Shown here: positions 36,286-47,515 of the stretch, piece after piece
How positions within the stretch are numbered: the first letter of the stretch is position 1
Layout: the number at the start of each line of letters is the position of its first letter
NCBI GenBank assembly: GCA_040769125.1
Contig: JAXGLO010000001.1
Span: 310,001-374,000, forward strand
Length of the DNA: 64,000 nucleotides
Reading direction: 5' to 3'
DNA from: CAIXSE01 sp040769125
Lineage (GTDB): Bacteria > Actinomycetota > Thermoleophilia > UBA2241
Notes under the pieces: generated by a model
Database searches by the model: none
Told to the model about the DNA's origin: nothing
The model's input: the letters and a program-made list of their open reading frames with translations, nothing else
Position numbers and translations under genes: made by a program

Positions 36286-37769
36286 TGAGGATCTCTGATC
36301 CCCCAGCGGGCCGCCGCGTCCAGCATCACTGCGACCACGAGATGCCCACGGACGACCAACTGACACTCATCTGGAGCGAAGCAAAAAAGCATCTTCGCGG
36401 ACGTCTCAGCGAAACGGCCTTCAAATTCTGGTTCGATCGCACAGTGCCGCTCGGCGTCGACCAAGGTGCCTTCGTGATCGGCGTGCCTACTGACTTCGCC
36501 CGCGAGTGGATCGAGAAGCGCTTCGCCGGCCAGGTCGCTGAAGCCCTCAGCGAGGTCATGGGCGACCAGATCCCCGTCCGTGTCGTCGTCGACGCGCGCG
36601 CGGACGCGCCTCAGAGCGCGCCTGTGTCACCCGCACCCGCCGAGCCTGTTGAGCCAGCCGCATCGAAAAGCAACGTGTCACCTAAGAAAGCCACGGCCAA
36701 GCGGACTCGCAGTGGCCGCCGGCGAATGGTGGCCGGCCTCAATCCGCGCTATATCTTCGACCGCTTCGTCATCGGACCACACAATGAGTATGCGAGCGCG
36801 GTGGCGCGCAGTGTGGCCGAGTCGCCGGCCACTGCCTATAACCCCGTGTTCATCTACGCCGACACGGGGCTGGGCAAGACTCACCTCATGCAAGCTATCG
36901 CCCAAGAGACCTTCGCGCACAACGCCGATCTCCAGATCCGCTACGTCACGTGCGAGCAGTTCATCGACGACTTCATCAGTGGTGTGAGCGACAAGACGCG
37001 CGTCGACGGCTTCAAGGCGAAGTACCGCACCAACGACGTTCTGCTCGTCGACGACATTCAGTTCCTGGCCGGCAAGGAAGGGACGCAGGTGGAGTTCTTC
37101 CACACCTTCAACTTCCTGTACGAAGCAGGGCGACAGATCGTGATGACGAGCGACAGGCCTCCTCGTGAGCTGGAGGCGCTCGAGGAGCGGCTGCGCAGCC
37201 GCTTCGGCCAGGGCGTTGTGGTCGACATCAGCCACCCCGACACGGAGACGCGCATCGCCATTCTCCGCAAGCAGGTCGAGTGGGAGGGCTTCAAGATCGC
37301 GGATCCCGAGGTGCTCGAGTGGATCGCGGCGCGCGTCACCACCAACATCCGTGAGCTCTATGGGGCGCTGACCCGCGCCGTAAGCTTCGCTTCCGTCAGC
37401 GACAGCGACGTCACGCTCGAGATCACCAGGGAGGCCCTCAAGGACATCCTCCCCAAGGCGTATCAGCACCCCATAACCATCGAGATGGTCCAGGCCGAGG
37501 TCGCACGGCAGTTCGGCCTGCACGTCAACGACCTGCGCGGCAATCGGCGCACGCAGGATGTCGCGTACGCCCGTCATATCGCCATGTACCTGGCGCGCGA
37601 CCTCACGGAGGCGTCTCTGCCGCAGATCGGGTCGCGTTTCGGCGGCCGGCACCACACGACCGCGATGCACGCCATCGACAAGATCGACCGTCAGCTCAAG
37701 GACGGCCACGATCCCCAGCTGCAGGATCTCGTCGAACTCATCTCTGCACGCCTCAAGTCGGCTCGCTGA
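36285..37769 (+). CDS. dnaA: Chromosomal replication initiator DnaA
   Basis: The initiator that binds DnaA boxes and opens oriC. Domain I carries IWSEAKKHLRGRLSETAFKFWF; domain II is a short Pro/Ala linker. The AAA+ domain has Walker A DTGLGKTHL (about 195) and Walker B LLVDDIQFL (about 251). Domain IV ends with the signature VAYARHIAMYLARDLT and GGRHHTTAMHA. ATG 36285 overlaps the preceding stop (TGATG). A second in-frame ATG at 36342 (MPTDDQ) gives the more usual N-terminus of 475 residues and may be the real start. Confidence 0.97.
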   Translation: MRISDPPAGRRVQHHCDHEMPTDDQLTLIWSEAKKHLRGRLSETAFKFWFDRTVPLGVDQGAFVIGVPTDFAREWIEKRFAGQVAEALSEVMGDQIPVRVVVDARADAPQSAPVSPAPAEPVEPAASKSNVSPKKATAKRTRSGRRRMVAGLNPRYIFDRFVIGPHNEYASAVARSVAESPATAYNPVFIYADTGLGKTHLMQAIAQETFAHNADLQIRYVTCEQFIDDFISGVSDKTRVDGFKAKYRTNDVLLVDDIQFLAGKEGTQVEFFHTFNFLYEAGRQIVMTSDRPPRELEALEERLRSRFGQGVVVDISHPDTETRIAILRKQVEWEGFKIADPEVLEWIAARVTTNIRELYGALTRAVSFASVSDSDVTLEITREALKDILPKAYQHPITIEMVQAEVARQFGLHVNDLRGNRRTQDVAYARHIAMYLARDLTEASLPQIGSRFGGRHHTTAMHAIDKIDRQLKDGHDPQLQDLVELISARLKSAR

Positions 37770-37799
37770 GCCGTCCGCAGACGCGTCACTCCCCAGCAC

Positions 37800-38056
37800 A
37801 CTCGGTTATCAAGACAATTTGTGGATAACTCCGAGCGCACCCGTGGACAGTGTCCCAAACCGAACCCACTTCCGATATGCTTCATCGAGGGAGACGTGCC
37901 CGGGCACGGAAATGCGCACGGTTGCCCACGATCCGTCCACACGGCCGTGCAGACCACCATGTCTTTGTTGTGCAGGAAGAATCGGCGCTCTCCACATCGT
38001 CAACAGTCGTTATGACGATGACGAGAAGAGTATGTCCTTTCTTATTAATCATAAGG
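37800..38056. other. Candidate oriC between dnaA and dnaN
   Basis: This 294-base gap has one exact DnaA box (TGTGGATAA, 37820-37828) and weaker ones near 37842 (CGTGGACAG), 37933 (CCGTCCACA) and 37989 (CTCTCCACA). An AT-rich run (TTTCTTATTAATCATAAGG, 38038-38056) just before dnaN could be the unwinding element. In many Gram-positive bacteria the origin lies here. Confidence 0.6.
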
Positions 38057-38063
38057 AGTCGGG

Positions 38064-39176
38064 ATGAAGCTCACGTGTGAACGGGCAGCGTTGGTCAACA
38101 AACTCGCGATTCTCGCACGGGGCGTGTCCACACGCAGTGCCTTGCCGGTGCTCTCCGGTATCCTGCTGCAAGCGGCGAACGGCGGTCTCGACATGTACGC
38201 CACCGACATGGAGCTGTCGGTCAAGGCCAGCCTGACCACGACGGTGGAGCGCGAAGGAGAGATCGTCGTGCCTGCCCGTCTGCTCAGCGACATCGTCCGC
38301 AATCTCCCCGGGGATGAGGTCGTCATCGAGGCCGACGACGCAGCCGTGAAGGTCAGCGCCGGACGGGCCGTGTTCTCCCTCAACGCCTGGTCTGCCGGCG
38401 ACTTCCCGCAGACATCGACCTTCGATACGGCCGACGCCTTCACCATGGGCCGCGGGCCGTTCGTGGAGACGCTTACCAAGGTGGGTCGGGCCGCTTCACG
38501 CGACGAGACGCGGCCGATTCTCACCGGCGTGCTGCTGACGATCATCGGCGACACCGTGAAGATGGTCGCCACCGACAGCTACCGGCTGGCCGTCAAAGAA
38601 ACCAGGCTCGCCGAGCCCCTCGACGGCGAGGTGCAGGCGATCGTGCCGGTGAGGGCGCTCAATGAGGTGTCCCGGCTGGCCGGGTCGCTGTCGGGGGACG
38701 ACCTCGAGATCGCCGTCGGCGAGAACCAGGTCGTCTTCCGGCTCAGCAGCCCTGCCGGCGACGTTTGGGTCGCCTCACGCCTCATCGACGGCCAGTTCCC
38801 CAACTACAGGCAGCTCATCCCGGATTCCTTCGATCACGAAGTTGTCCTCGGCAAAGACGAGTTCGCTGCGGCGGCGCGGAGGGTCAGTCTGCTCGCGCAG
38901 AAGAACGCCCCTCTGCGGCTTGCATTCAGCGATGGCCGCGTCACCATGCGGGCGCTCACCCAGGATGTGGGCCAGGCGGAGGAGTCGTACGACGTGGAGT
39001 TCGCGGGCGACCTCTTTGAGATCGGTTTCAACCCGACCTATCTCGTGGACGGCATCGACGCCATTGACGGCGCCAGCGTGCGTCTGCGCTTCACGAGCCC
39101 TCTTCGCCCAGGTCTCATCAGTGGCGCCACGGACGACTTCGTTTACCTGATCATGCCGATAAGGCTGAGCAGCTGA
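38064..39176 (+). CDS. dnaN: DNA polymerase III sliding clamp (beta)
   Basis: A 370-residue beta clamp, typical length, of three repeated domains. The start MKLTCERAALVNKLAILARGVSTRSALPVLSGIL and the C-terminus with VYLIMPIRL, which forms part of the partner-binding pocket, are characteristic. It forms the ring that tethers polymerase to DNA. The ribosome binding site AAGGAG precedes the ATG. Gene order dnaA-dnaN-S4-recF-dciA-gyrB-gyrA is the common Gram-positive arrangement. Confidence 0.97.
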   Translation: MKLTCERAALVNKLAILARGVSTRSALPVLSGILLQAANGGLDMYATDMELSVKASLTTTVEREGEIVVPARLLSDIVRNLPGDEVVIEADDAAVKVSAGRAVFSLNAWSAGDFPQTSTFDTADAFTMGRGPFVETLTKVGRAASRDETRPILTGVLLTIIGDTVKMVATDSYRLAVKETRLAEPLDGEVQAIVPVRALNEVSRLAGSLSGDDLEIAVGENQVVFRLSSPAGDVWVASRLIDGQFPNYRQLIPDSFDHEVVLGKDEFAAAARRVSLLAQKNAPLRLAFSDGRVTMRALTQDVGQAEESYDVEFAGDLFEIGFNPTYLVDGIDAIDGASVRLRFTSPLRPGLISGATDDFVYLIMPIRLSS

Positions 39177-39181
39177 ACGAC

Positions 39182-39388
39182 GTGGAGGTCAACGGCCCGC
39201 TGCCGCTGGGCTCCTTCCTCAAACTCGCCGGCGTTGCCGCTACCGGGGGGCACGGCAAGCTGCTCGTTCAGAGCGGCGAGGTTACGGTGAATGGCGTAGT
39301 CGAGACACGCCGCGGGTGCGTCCTCACGCCGGGAGACGTGGTCGGGGCCGCCGGCGAGGAGTACCGCGTGTGTTCGTCTCCGCACTGA
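39182..39388 (+). CDS. Small S4-domain RNA-binding protein (YaaA/RlbA-like)
   Basis: A 68-residue S4 domain: LGSFLKLAGVAATGGHGKLLVQSGEVTVNGVVETRRGCVLTPGDVV. In Firmicutes the gene between dnaN and recF (yaaA) encodes such a protein, linked to ribosome assembly. The GTG start is 5 bases after the dnaN stop, and the 3' end overlaps recF by 19 bases. Confidence 0.85.
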   Translation: MEVNGPLPLGSFLKLAGVAATGGHGKLLVQSGEVTVNGVVETRRGCVLTPGDVVGAAGEEYRVCSSPH

Positions 39389-40611
39389 GGCTCGTCAACT
39401 TCCGTTCGTACGCCGACGCGCAGGTCGCGTTCGGCCCTGGGCTCAACGTAGTGGTGGGCGCCAACGCGACCGGCAAGACGAACCTTCTCGAGGGCGCGTG
39501 GTTTGCCCTTCGGGGAGGATCGCCGCGCACGCGCCGCGAGGAGAAGCTCATCACCTGGGGCCGACGTTTCACACGTGTGGAGCTAGCTCTCGGGGGTCAT
39601 GCCGCGGGCCCACAGGCCGTCGAGATCGGCTTCGCGCCGGGGCAGGGCAAGCGGATACGATGGAACGGAGCGGACGTCGTCTCTCTGGAGGATTTACGCG
39701 CCCGCAGCCACGTGGTCATCTTCGTCCCCGAGAGTCTCCTGCTCGTTAAGGGGAGTCCGGCTCGCCGCCGGGCTCATCTGGACTCCTTCGCGGCTGCCAT
39801 TGACGTGTCGTATGCCGCAGCCGCTCGCGACTTTCAGGCGGTCCTGCGGCAGCGCAATGCGCAACTGCTGGCGGTAAAGCACGGAGCACCTGAGCGGGCT
39901 CTGCAGCCGTGGGACACTCAGTTCGCACGGGTGGCCGTAGAGTTCGGCCGGCGTCGCCGTGATCTCGTCAGCGAGCTCTCCGCACGTTTCGGTGGCGTCG
40001 CTGCCCGTCTCGCGCCAGAGGGTCAGCGGTTTATTCTCAGGCTCAACAGCAAGCTCATGTCACTTGGCTATGATGAGGGGGCGCTGTCCGACGAATTGCG
40101 GGCCCGGCGGCCGGGTGAGGTCAGCAGAGGCCTGTCACTGGTCGGACCTCATCGCGACGACCTTGTCTTCCTGGAATCGGGATCGTCTGCCGTCATGACG
40201 CCTGCGGCCGGCGCCGACATTTCCCCGGAGGGTTCGGCTCTCCCGCCCACTCCCGCAGGCGGGCGAGACCTCAAGCTGTTCGGGTCCCAGGGTGAGCAGC
40301 GCGTAGCCGTTCTGGCGCTCCTGCTGGCGGAGCAGCAGGTGGCGCAGGAGCGCACCGGCGAGCAGGGCATGCTCTTCCTCGACGATGTGATGAGCGAGCT
40401 CGACGACGAGCGTCGCAGGCTGCTCGTGCGCCACCTCACAGCGGCCGGGCAGGCGATCATCACGACGACCAACAGGCAGTACTTCACCGACGACGAGCTC
40501 GCCGAGGCGGAGGTGATCGAGCTGCCGCTGGGCAAGGCGGCTGCGGATGAGTTCCACCCGGGGCCCTCGAGCGCCGACGAGTCAGGAGCTCCTGGAGGAG
40601 GGAGTCGATGA
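39370..40611 (+). CDS. recF: DNA replication and repair protein RecF
   Basis: A 413-residue SMC-like ATPase that loads RecA at gaps. Walker A GANATGKTNLLEG lies near residue 30; the signature region is FGSQGEQRVAVLALLLAEQ; Walker B is LFLDDVMSELDDERR. The start is GTG at 39370, giving the standard N-terminus VFVSALRLVNFRSY. A longer in-frame start at 39316 adds Arg-rich residues unlike the family. The C-terminal 35 residues are an acidic, Gly/Pro-rich extension. Confidence 0.94.
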   Translation: MFVSALRLVNFRSYADAQVAFGPGLNVVVGANATGKTNLLEGAWFALRGGSPRTRREEKLITWGRRFTRVELALGGHAAGPQAVEIGFAPGQGKRIRWNGADVVSLEDLRARSHVVIFVPESLLLVKGSPARRRAHLDSFAAAIDVSYAAAARDFQAVLRQRNAQLLAVKHGAPERALQPWDTQFARVAVEFGRRRRDLVSELSARFGGVAARLAPEGQRFILRLNSKLMSLGYDEGALSDELRARRPGEVSRGLSLVGPHRDDLVFLESGSSAVMTPAAGADISPEGSALPPTPAGGRDLKLFGSQGEQRVAVLALLLAEQQVAQERTGEQGMLFLDDVMSELDDERRRLLVRHLTAAGQAIITTTNRQYFTDDELAEAEVIELPLGKAAADEFHPGPSSADESGAPGGGSR

Positions 40612-41141
40612 GCGAGGGCCCAGCGTCGCACAGCGGACGCCACGCGCTGCCGCAGAGGCTGGGCGACATCCTGAGCCCGGCTCTCGAACGACTCGCGACC
40701 AGTGAGCAAGCCGCGGCCTACCGGGCCTGGGGGCGAGGTGCAGGGGAACAGGTCGCCGCGGGAGCGCGCCCGCGGTATTTCGCGCGCGGGGTGCTCACTG
40801 TGGAGTGTGAGTCGTCCGTATGGGCGAACGAGCTCACCTACCTGGGCAGTACTATTCTCGCTCGTATGGATCAGGTGGCGCCCGGCCATCCTGTGAAGCG
40901 CTTCCGGTTCGTCATCGCTCGCGGAGCCCGTGGTGAGGGCGATGGGGCGGACGGCCGGGAGACGCCGACGCTCCGGGAACGCCGGCCGGACGCTGACTAC
41001 GAGCCGGCGCGGAGACAGGCCCTCGAGGTGCGCGACGAGCGCCTGCGAGTCGCCATCGACGCAGTGCTGCGGAGGCTGGATCAACAGGCTCCGCCGCCCG
41101 GCGACGATGACGATAAGAAGCCCCGAAAAACAGCCAATTAG
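40608..41141 (+). CDS. DciA-like protein (DUF721)
   Basis: A 177-residue protein. The N-terminal 100 residues match DUF721/DciA: YRAWGRGAGEQVAAGARPRYFARGVLTVECESSVWANELTYL. DciA helps recruit the replicative helicase in bacteria that lack DnaC/DnaI. Its place after recF and before gyrB is typical of Actinobacteria. The C-terminal half is a charged tail. The ATG overlaps the recF stop. Confidence 0.85.
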   Translation: MSEGPASHSGRHALPQRLGDILSPALERLATSEQAAAYRAWGRGAGEQVAAGARPRYFARGVLTVECESSVWANELTYLGSTILARMDQVAPGHPVKRFRFVIARGARGEGDGADGRETPTLRERRPDADYEPARRQALEVRDERLRVAIDAVLRRLDQQAPPPGDDDDKKPRKTAN

Positions 41142-41248
41142 CGGGAATAATCGCGGTCCCCAGAGGTCGCTCGCGAGGGGGCATTCTGCTATAATGGGCA
41201 GCACTGTTCTGCCCCCCTGCCCAGTCCCTCGGTGCACTGCGAGGTCGC

Positions 41249-43637
41249 GTGAAGCAGCCGCATTACGACGCCCAAGCTATCCAGGTCCTTGAAGGACTCG
41301 AGCCGGTCCGCGAGCGACCCAGCATGTACATCGGTTCCACCGGGCCACGCGGCCTTCATCACCTCGTCTACGAAGTCGTCGACAACTCCGTCGACGAAGC
41401 GTTGGCCGGACATTGCACCAACATCACCGTCACGATCAACCCAGACAACTCGGTGAGCGTGTCCGACGATGGGCGCGGCATCCCGATCGGAATCATGGAG
41501 AAGTACGGCAGACCGGCAGCCGAGATCGTCCTCACTAAGCTGCACGCCGGCGGCAAGTTCGGCGGCGCCGGCTACAAGGTCTCCGGTGGCCTTCACGGCG
41601 TGGGTGTCTCGGTTGTCAACGCGCTGTCCGAGTGGCTTGAACTGGACATCTACGTCGACGGCTACCACTGGCACGAGCGCTTCGAGCGCGGCGTGCCGGT
41701 CGGCACGCTCGAGCGTATGGAGAAGCTCGAGGAGGGTGCGCGCACCGGCACGACCGTGTCGTTTCTCGCCGATGCCGACATCTTCGAAGAGGTCGAGTTC
41801 GACTACCGTGTGCTCGTACAGCGCCTGCGGGAGACCGCCTTCCTCACCAAGGGCCTGCGCATCGCGCTCAACGACGAGCGCGCCGACGGCGAGCAGGTGG
41901 TCTTCCAGTACGAAGGCGGCATCCGCGATTTCGTCAGCTACATCAACCGCGACAAGGACGCGATCCACCGCAGCATCATCTTCCTCGAGAACGAGACCAG
42001 TGACGGAGCCGTCGAGATCGCCATGCAATGGAACTCGTCCTACAACGAGTCCATCTTCACCTTCGCCAACAACATCAACACCGCCGAGGGCGGCTCGCAT
42101 CTGTCGGGTTTCCGCTCTGCGCTCACGCGCACCATCAACGAGCACGCGCGCCAGAAGAACCTCCTCAAGGAGAAGGAAGACAACCTGAGCGGCGAGGATG
42201 TGCGTGAAGGTCTAACAGCGCTCATCTCCGTGAAGCTCAAGAACCCGCAATTCGAGGGCCAGACCAAGACGAAGCTCGGCAACACCGAGATCCGGAGCCT
42301 GGTCGAGACGTCCGTCAATGCCAAGCTGGCGGAGTTCCTCGAAGAGAACCCCTCAGAAGCGCGCCAGATCGTCGAGAAGGCCATCAACGCGGCGCGGGCG
42401 CGTAAAGCGGCGCGCAAAGCTCGCGACCTGACGCGCCGCAAGGGGCTGCTCGAGGGCAGCTCTCTGCCGGGCAAACTGTCCGACTGCTCCATCAAGAATC
42501 CGTCGCTGAGCGAGATGTACCTGGTCGAGGGCGACTCGGCCGGCGGCTCCGCGAAGCAGGCGCGAGACCGCAGCTTCCAGGCGATCCTTCCGCTGCGCGG
42601 CAAGATCATCAACGTCGAGAAAGCGCGCATCGACAAGATGCTAGCCAACGCCGAGATCCTCACCATGATCAGCGCGATCGGCGCGGGCATCGGTGAGGAG
42701 TTCGACATCAGACAGGCGCGCTACCACAAGATCATCATCATGACCGATGCCGACGTCGACGGCTCGCACATCCGCACGCTCATCCTCACCTTCCTGTTCC
42801 GGCACATGCGACCGCTCATCGAGGCCGGATACGTCTACATCGCCCAGCCGCCGCTGTACCGGCTCAAGCAGGGCAACCAGGTGACCTATATCCACAAGGA
42901 GGCCCAGCTGGAGGAGATCCTGCTCCGCGGCCGCCTCGAGCAGATCCGCGTCGACAACACCGACACGGACTTCGCCTTCAGCGAGGCCAGGTATCAGCGC
43001 TTCCTCAAGCTCTTCGGCGAGTACGATGGCTGGGTCAAGAAGCTCAAGAGCGATTGGGGTGGCGAGCTCATCGACTGGCTCAAGAATGGGCCCGTCATCG
43101 AGGCTGAGATCGCCACGTTCGCGGAGTTCCTCAAGGCCCTCCGCGAGGACATCGACAAACGCTACGTCATCGATGTCCTCGGCGTCGACGACGAGGAGCA
43201 GGTCGCCGATACGCGGCTGGTGGAGCGGCGCACCGGTCTGGCCGCCAATCTGCGCATCCCGTTCGCTGCTCTCTCCGGGCGCGAGTTCGAAGCTCTCAAG
43301 CGCGTGCACCTGCGCATGAGCGAGCTTGTGGGCAGACCGCCGTTCACCCTCCGCCTCGGCCACCGCAAGGCGGAGGCGGCGAGCTACGAGGAGCTTCGTG
43401 TGCAGATCGTCGAACTCGCCAAGGAAGGCATGCAGCTCCAGCGCTTCAAGGGCCTCGGCGAGATGAACCCGGATCAGCTCTGGGACACCACCATGAACCC
43501 GATGACACGCACACTGCTGCTGGTGTCCATGGAGGATGCCCAGGCCGCCGATGAGGTGTTCACGATGCTGATGGGCGACAAGGTCGAGCCTCGTCGCCAG
43601 TTCATCGAGAAGAACGCGAAGGAGGTGCGGTTCCTCG

Positions 43638-43645
<8 letters not shown>
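41249..43645 (+). CDS. gyrB: DNA gyrase subunit B
   Basis: A 798-residue ATPase subunit of gyrase. Order: GHKL ATPase (YEVVDNSVDEALAG, DDGRGIPIGI, GGLHGVGVSVVNALS), transducer, TOPRIM (EGDSAGGSAKQARDR, DADVDGSHIRTL) and C-terminal tail (RFKGLGEMNPDQLWDTTMNP). It is about 150 residues longer than typical Gram-positive GyrB. The extra segment lies between DADVDGSHI and RFKGLGEM, where proteobacterial GyrB also has an insert. The GTG start has GAGGT five bases ahead. Confidence 0.97.
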
Positions 43646-46118
<2,473 letters not shown>

Positions 46119-46154
46119 GGCTGGAGCTCGTAGCGGCTCGAGGTCGGTGCGCCC

Positions 46155-47513
46155 TTATTGCGTGGTGGCGTCGATCAGGATTGCACGGAAATCGTTGACG
46201 TTCGTGCGCGTCGGGCCGGTGACGACGAGGTCGCCGAGCGCCTCATAGAGGCTATAAGAGTCGTTGTCGGCGAGCACGCTCAACGGATCCAGCCCGGCCT
46301 TGCGCGCGCGGTCCAGGGTGTCCGCAGTGACGAAAGCTCCAGCGTTGTCTTCGATGCCGTCGATGCCGTCGGTGTCGCCGGCGAAGGCGCTCACGGCAGG
46401 ATAGCCGTCCAGCGCTACGGCGAGACCGAGAAGATACTCGGAGTTACGCCCGCCGCGACCTGATCCGCAGACGGTTACGGTTGTCTCGCCGCCCGAGATC
46501 AGCACCAGCGGCGGCGAAGGAACGTCGGCGACGGGGCTCTCGGGGTGTGCCGCGCCGCTGGCGATCGCATCGTTCAGAGCGAGCAGGGCGTTTCGGCCGC
46601 CATCGGCGCAGGCGAGAGCCAAAGCGGCGTGGGCGGCGCCCATGTCTCGCGCCTCTCCCTCGAGATCGTCGCCGAGCAGCACGGGCGCCACGCCGGCCGC
46701 GCGGGCGTGAGCCGCCGCCGCCGCCTGGGCATCGCGGGCCGTTGCCAGCATGATGTGCTCGTCGGACGCGAAGGACGGGTCTGCGGGCTTCGGGGTCTCG
46801 CGGGGCGCGTCATTGTCGCCGCTCGCCCCCGCATGAATGTGGCTTACGGCCGCGGCCGGCTCGTCGATGCCGTAGTGCTGAAGGACGGCGAGCGCGTCAG
46901 CGAAAGTCGTCGGGTCAGGGACCGTTGGCCCCGAGGCGATCACCGCGGGGTCGTCGCCGGGCACGTCGCTGATCATGTAGGTGACAACGCGCGCGGGGTG
47001 TGCCGCCGCCGCAAGGCGTCCCCCCTTGATCGCCGAGAGATGCTTTCTGACGCAGTTGATCTCGGAGATCGTCGCTCCGCTTCGCAAGAGGGCTTTGTTG
47101 AGCGCCTGCTTATCGGCCAGCGTCACACCTTCGGCGGGCAGGGCGAGCAGCGCGGAGCCGCCCCCTGAGATCAGGCAGATCAGCAGATCATCGGCGGTGA
47201 GATCGCGAACGAGAGCAAGGATCCGCCCGGCGGCCTCGCGGCCGGCAGCGTCGGGGACCGGATGCGATGCTTCGATGACCTCGATGCGGTCGCATTGCAC
47301 GCCGTGGCCGTAGCGGGTGACGACGAGGCCCGTGAGAGGTCCGTTCCACTCGCGCTCGACGGCCTGCGCCATTGAGGCTGCCGCCTTGCCGGCGCCGATC
47401 ACGACGGTGCGGCCGCGGGGCGGCGGCGGCAGACGGCCCGGCAGGAGCCGGGCCGGATCTGCCGCCGCCACTGCGGCGTCGAACAGGCCGCGCAGGAAGG
47501 TGCGCGGTTCCAC
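46155..47513 (-). CDS. Glycerate 2-kinase (MOFRL family)
   Basis: A 452-residue type II glycerate kinase that phosphorylates D-glycerate to 2-phosphoglycerate. The N-terminal domain has GAGKAASMAQAVE and LLICLISGGGSALLALPAEGVTL. The C-terminal MOFRL domain shows GGETTVTV, GRGGRNSEYLLGLA, AGDTDGIDG and GPTRTNVNDFRAILI. It is the last gene of the glycine-riboswitch operon, two bases after the fusion gene stop, with a GTG start. This is the step that returns serine-pathway carbon to glycolysis and gluconeogenesis. Confidence 0.9.
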   Translation of the reverse strand: MEPRTFLRGLFDAAVAAADPARLLPGRLPPPPRGRTVVIGAGKAAASMAQAVEREWNGPLTGLVVTRYGHGVQCDRIEVIEASHPVPDAAGREAAGRILALVRDLTADDLLICLISGGGSALLALPAEGVTLADKQALNKALLRSGATISEINCVRKHLSAIKGGRLAAAAHPARVVTYMISDVPGDDPAVIASGPTVPDPTTFADALAVLQHYGIDEPAAAVSHIHAGASGDNDAPRETPKPADPSFASDEHIMLATARDAQAAAAAHARAAGVAPVLLGDDLEGEARDMGAAHAALALACADGGRNALLALNDAIASGAAHPESPVADVPSPPLVLISGGETTVTVCGSGRGGRNSEYLLGLAVALDGYPAVSAFAGDTDGIDGIEDNAGAFVTADTLDRARKAGLDPLSVLADNDSYSLYEALGDLVVTGPTRTNVNDFRAILIDATTQ

Positions 47514-47515
47514 GG

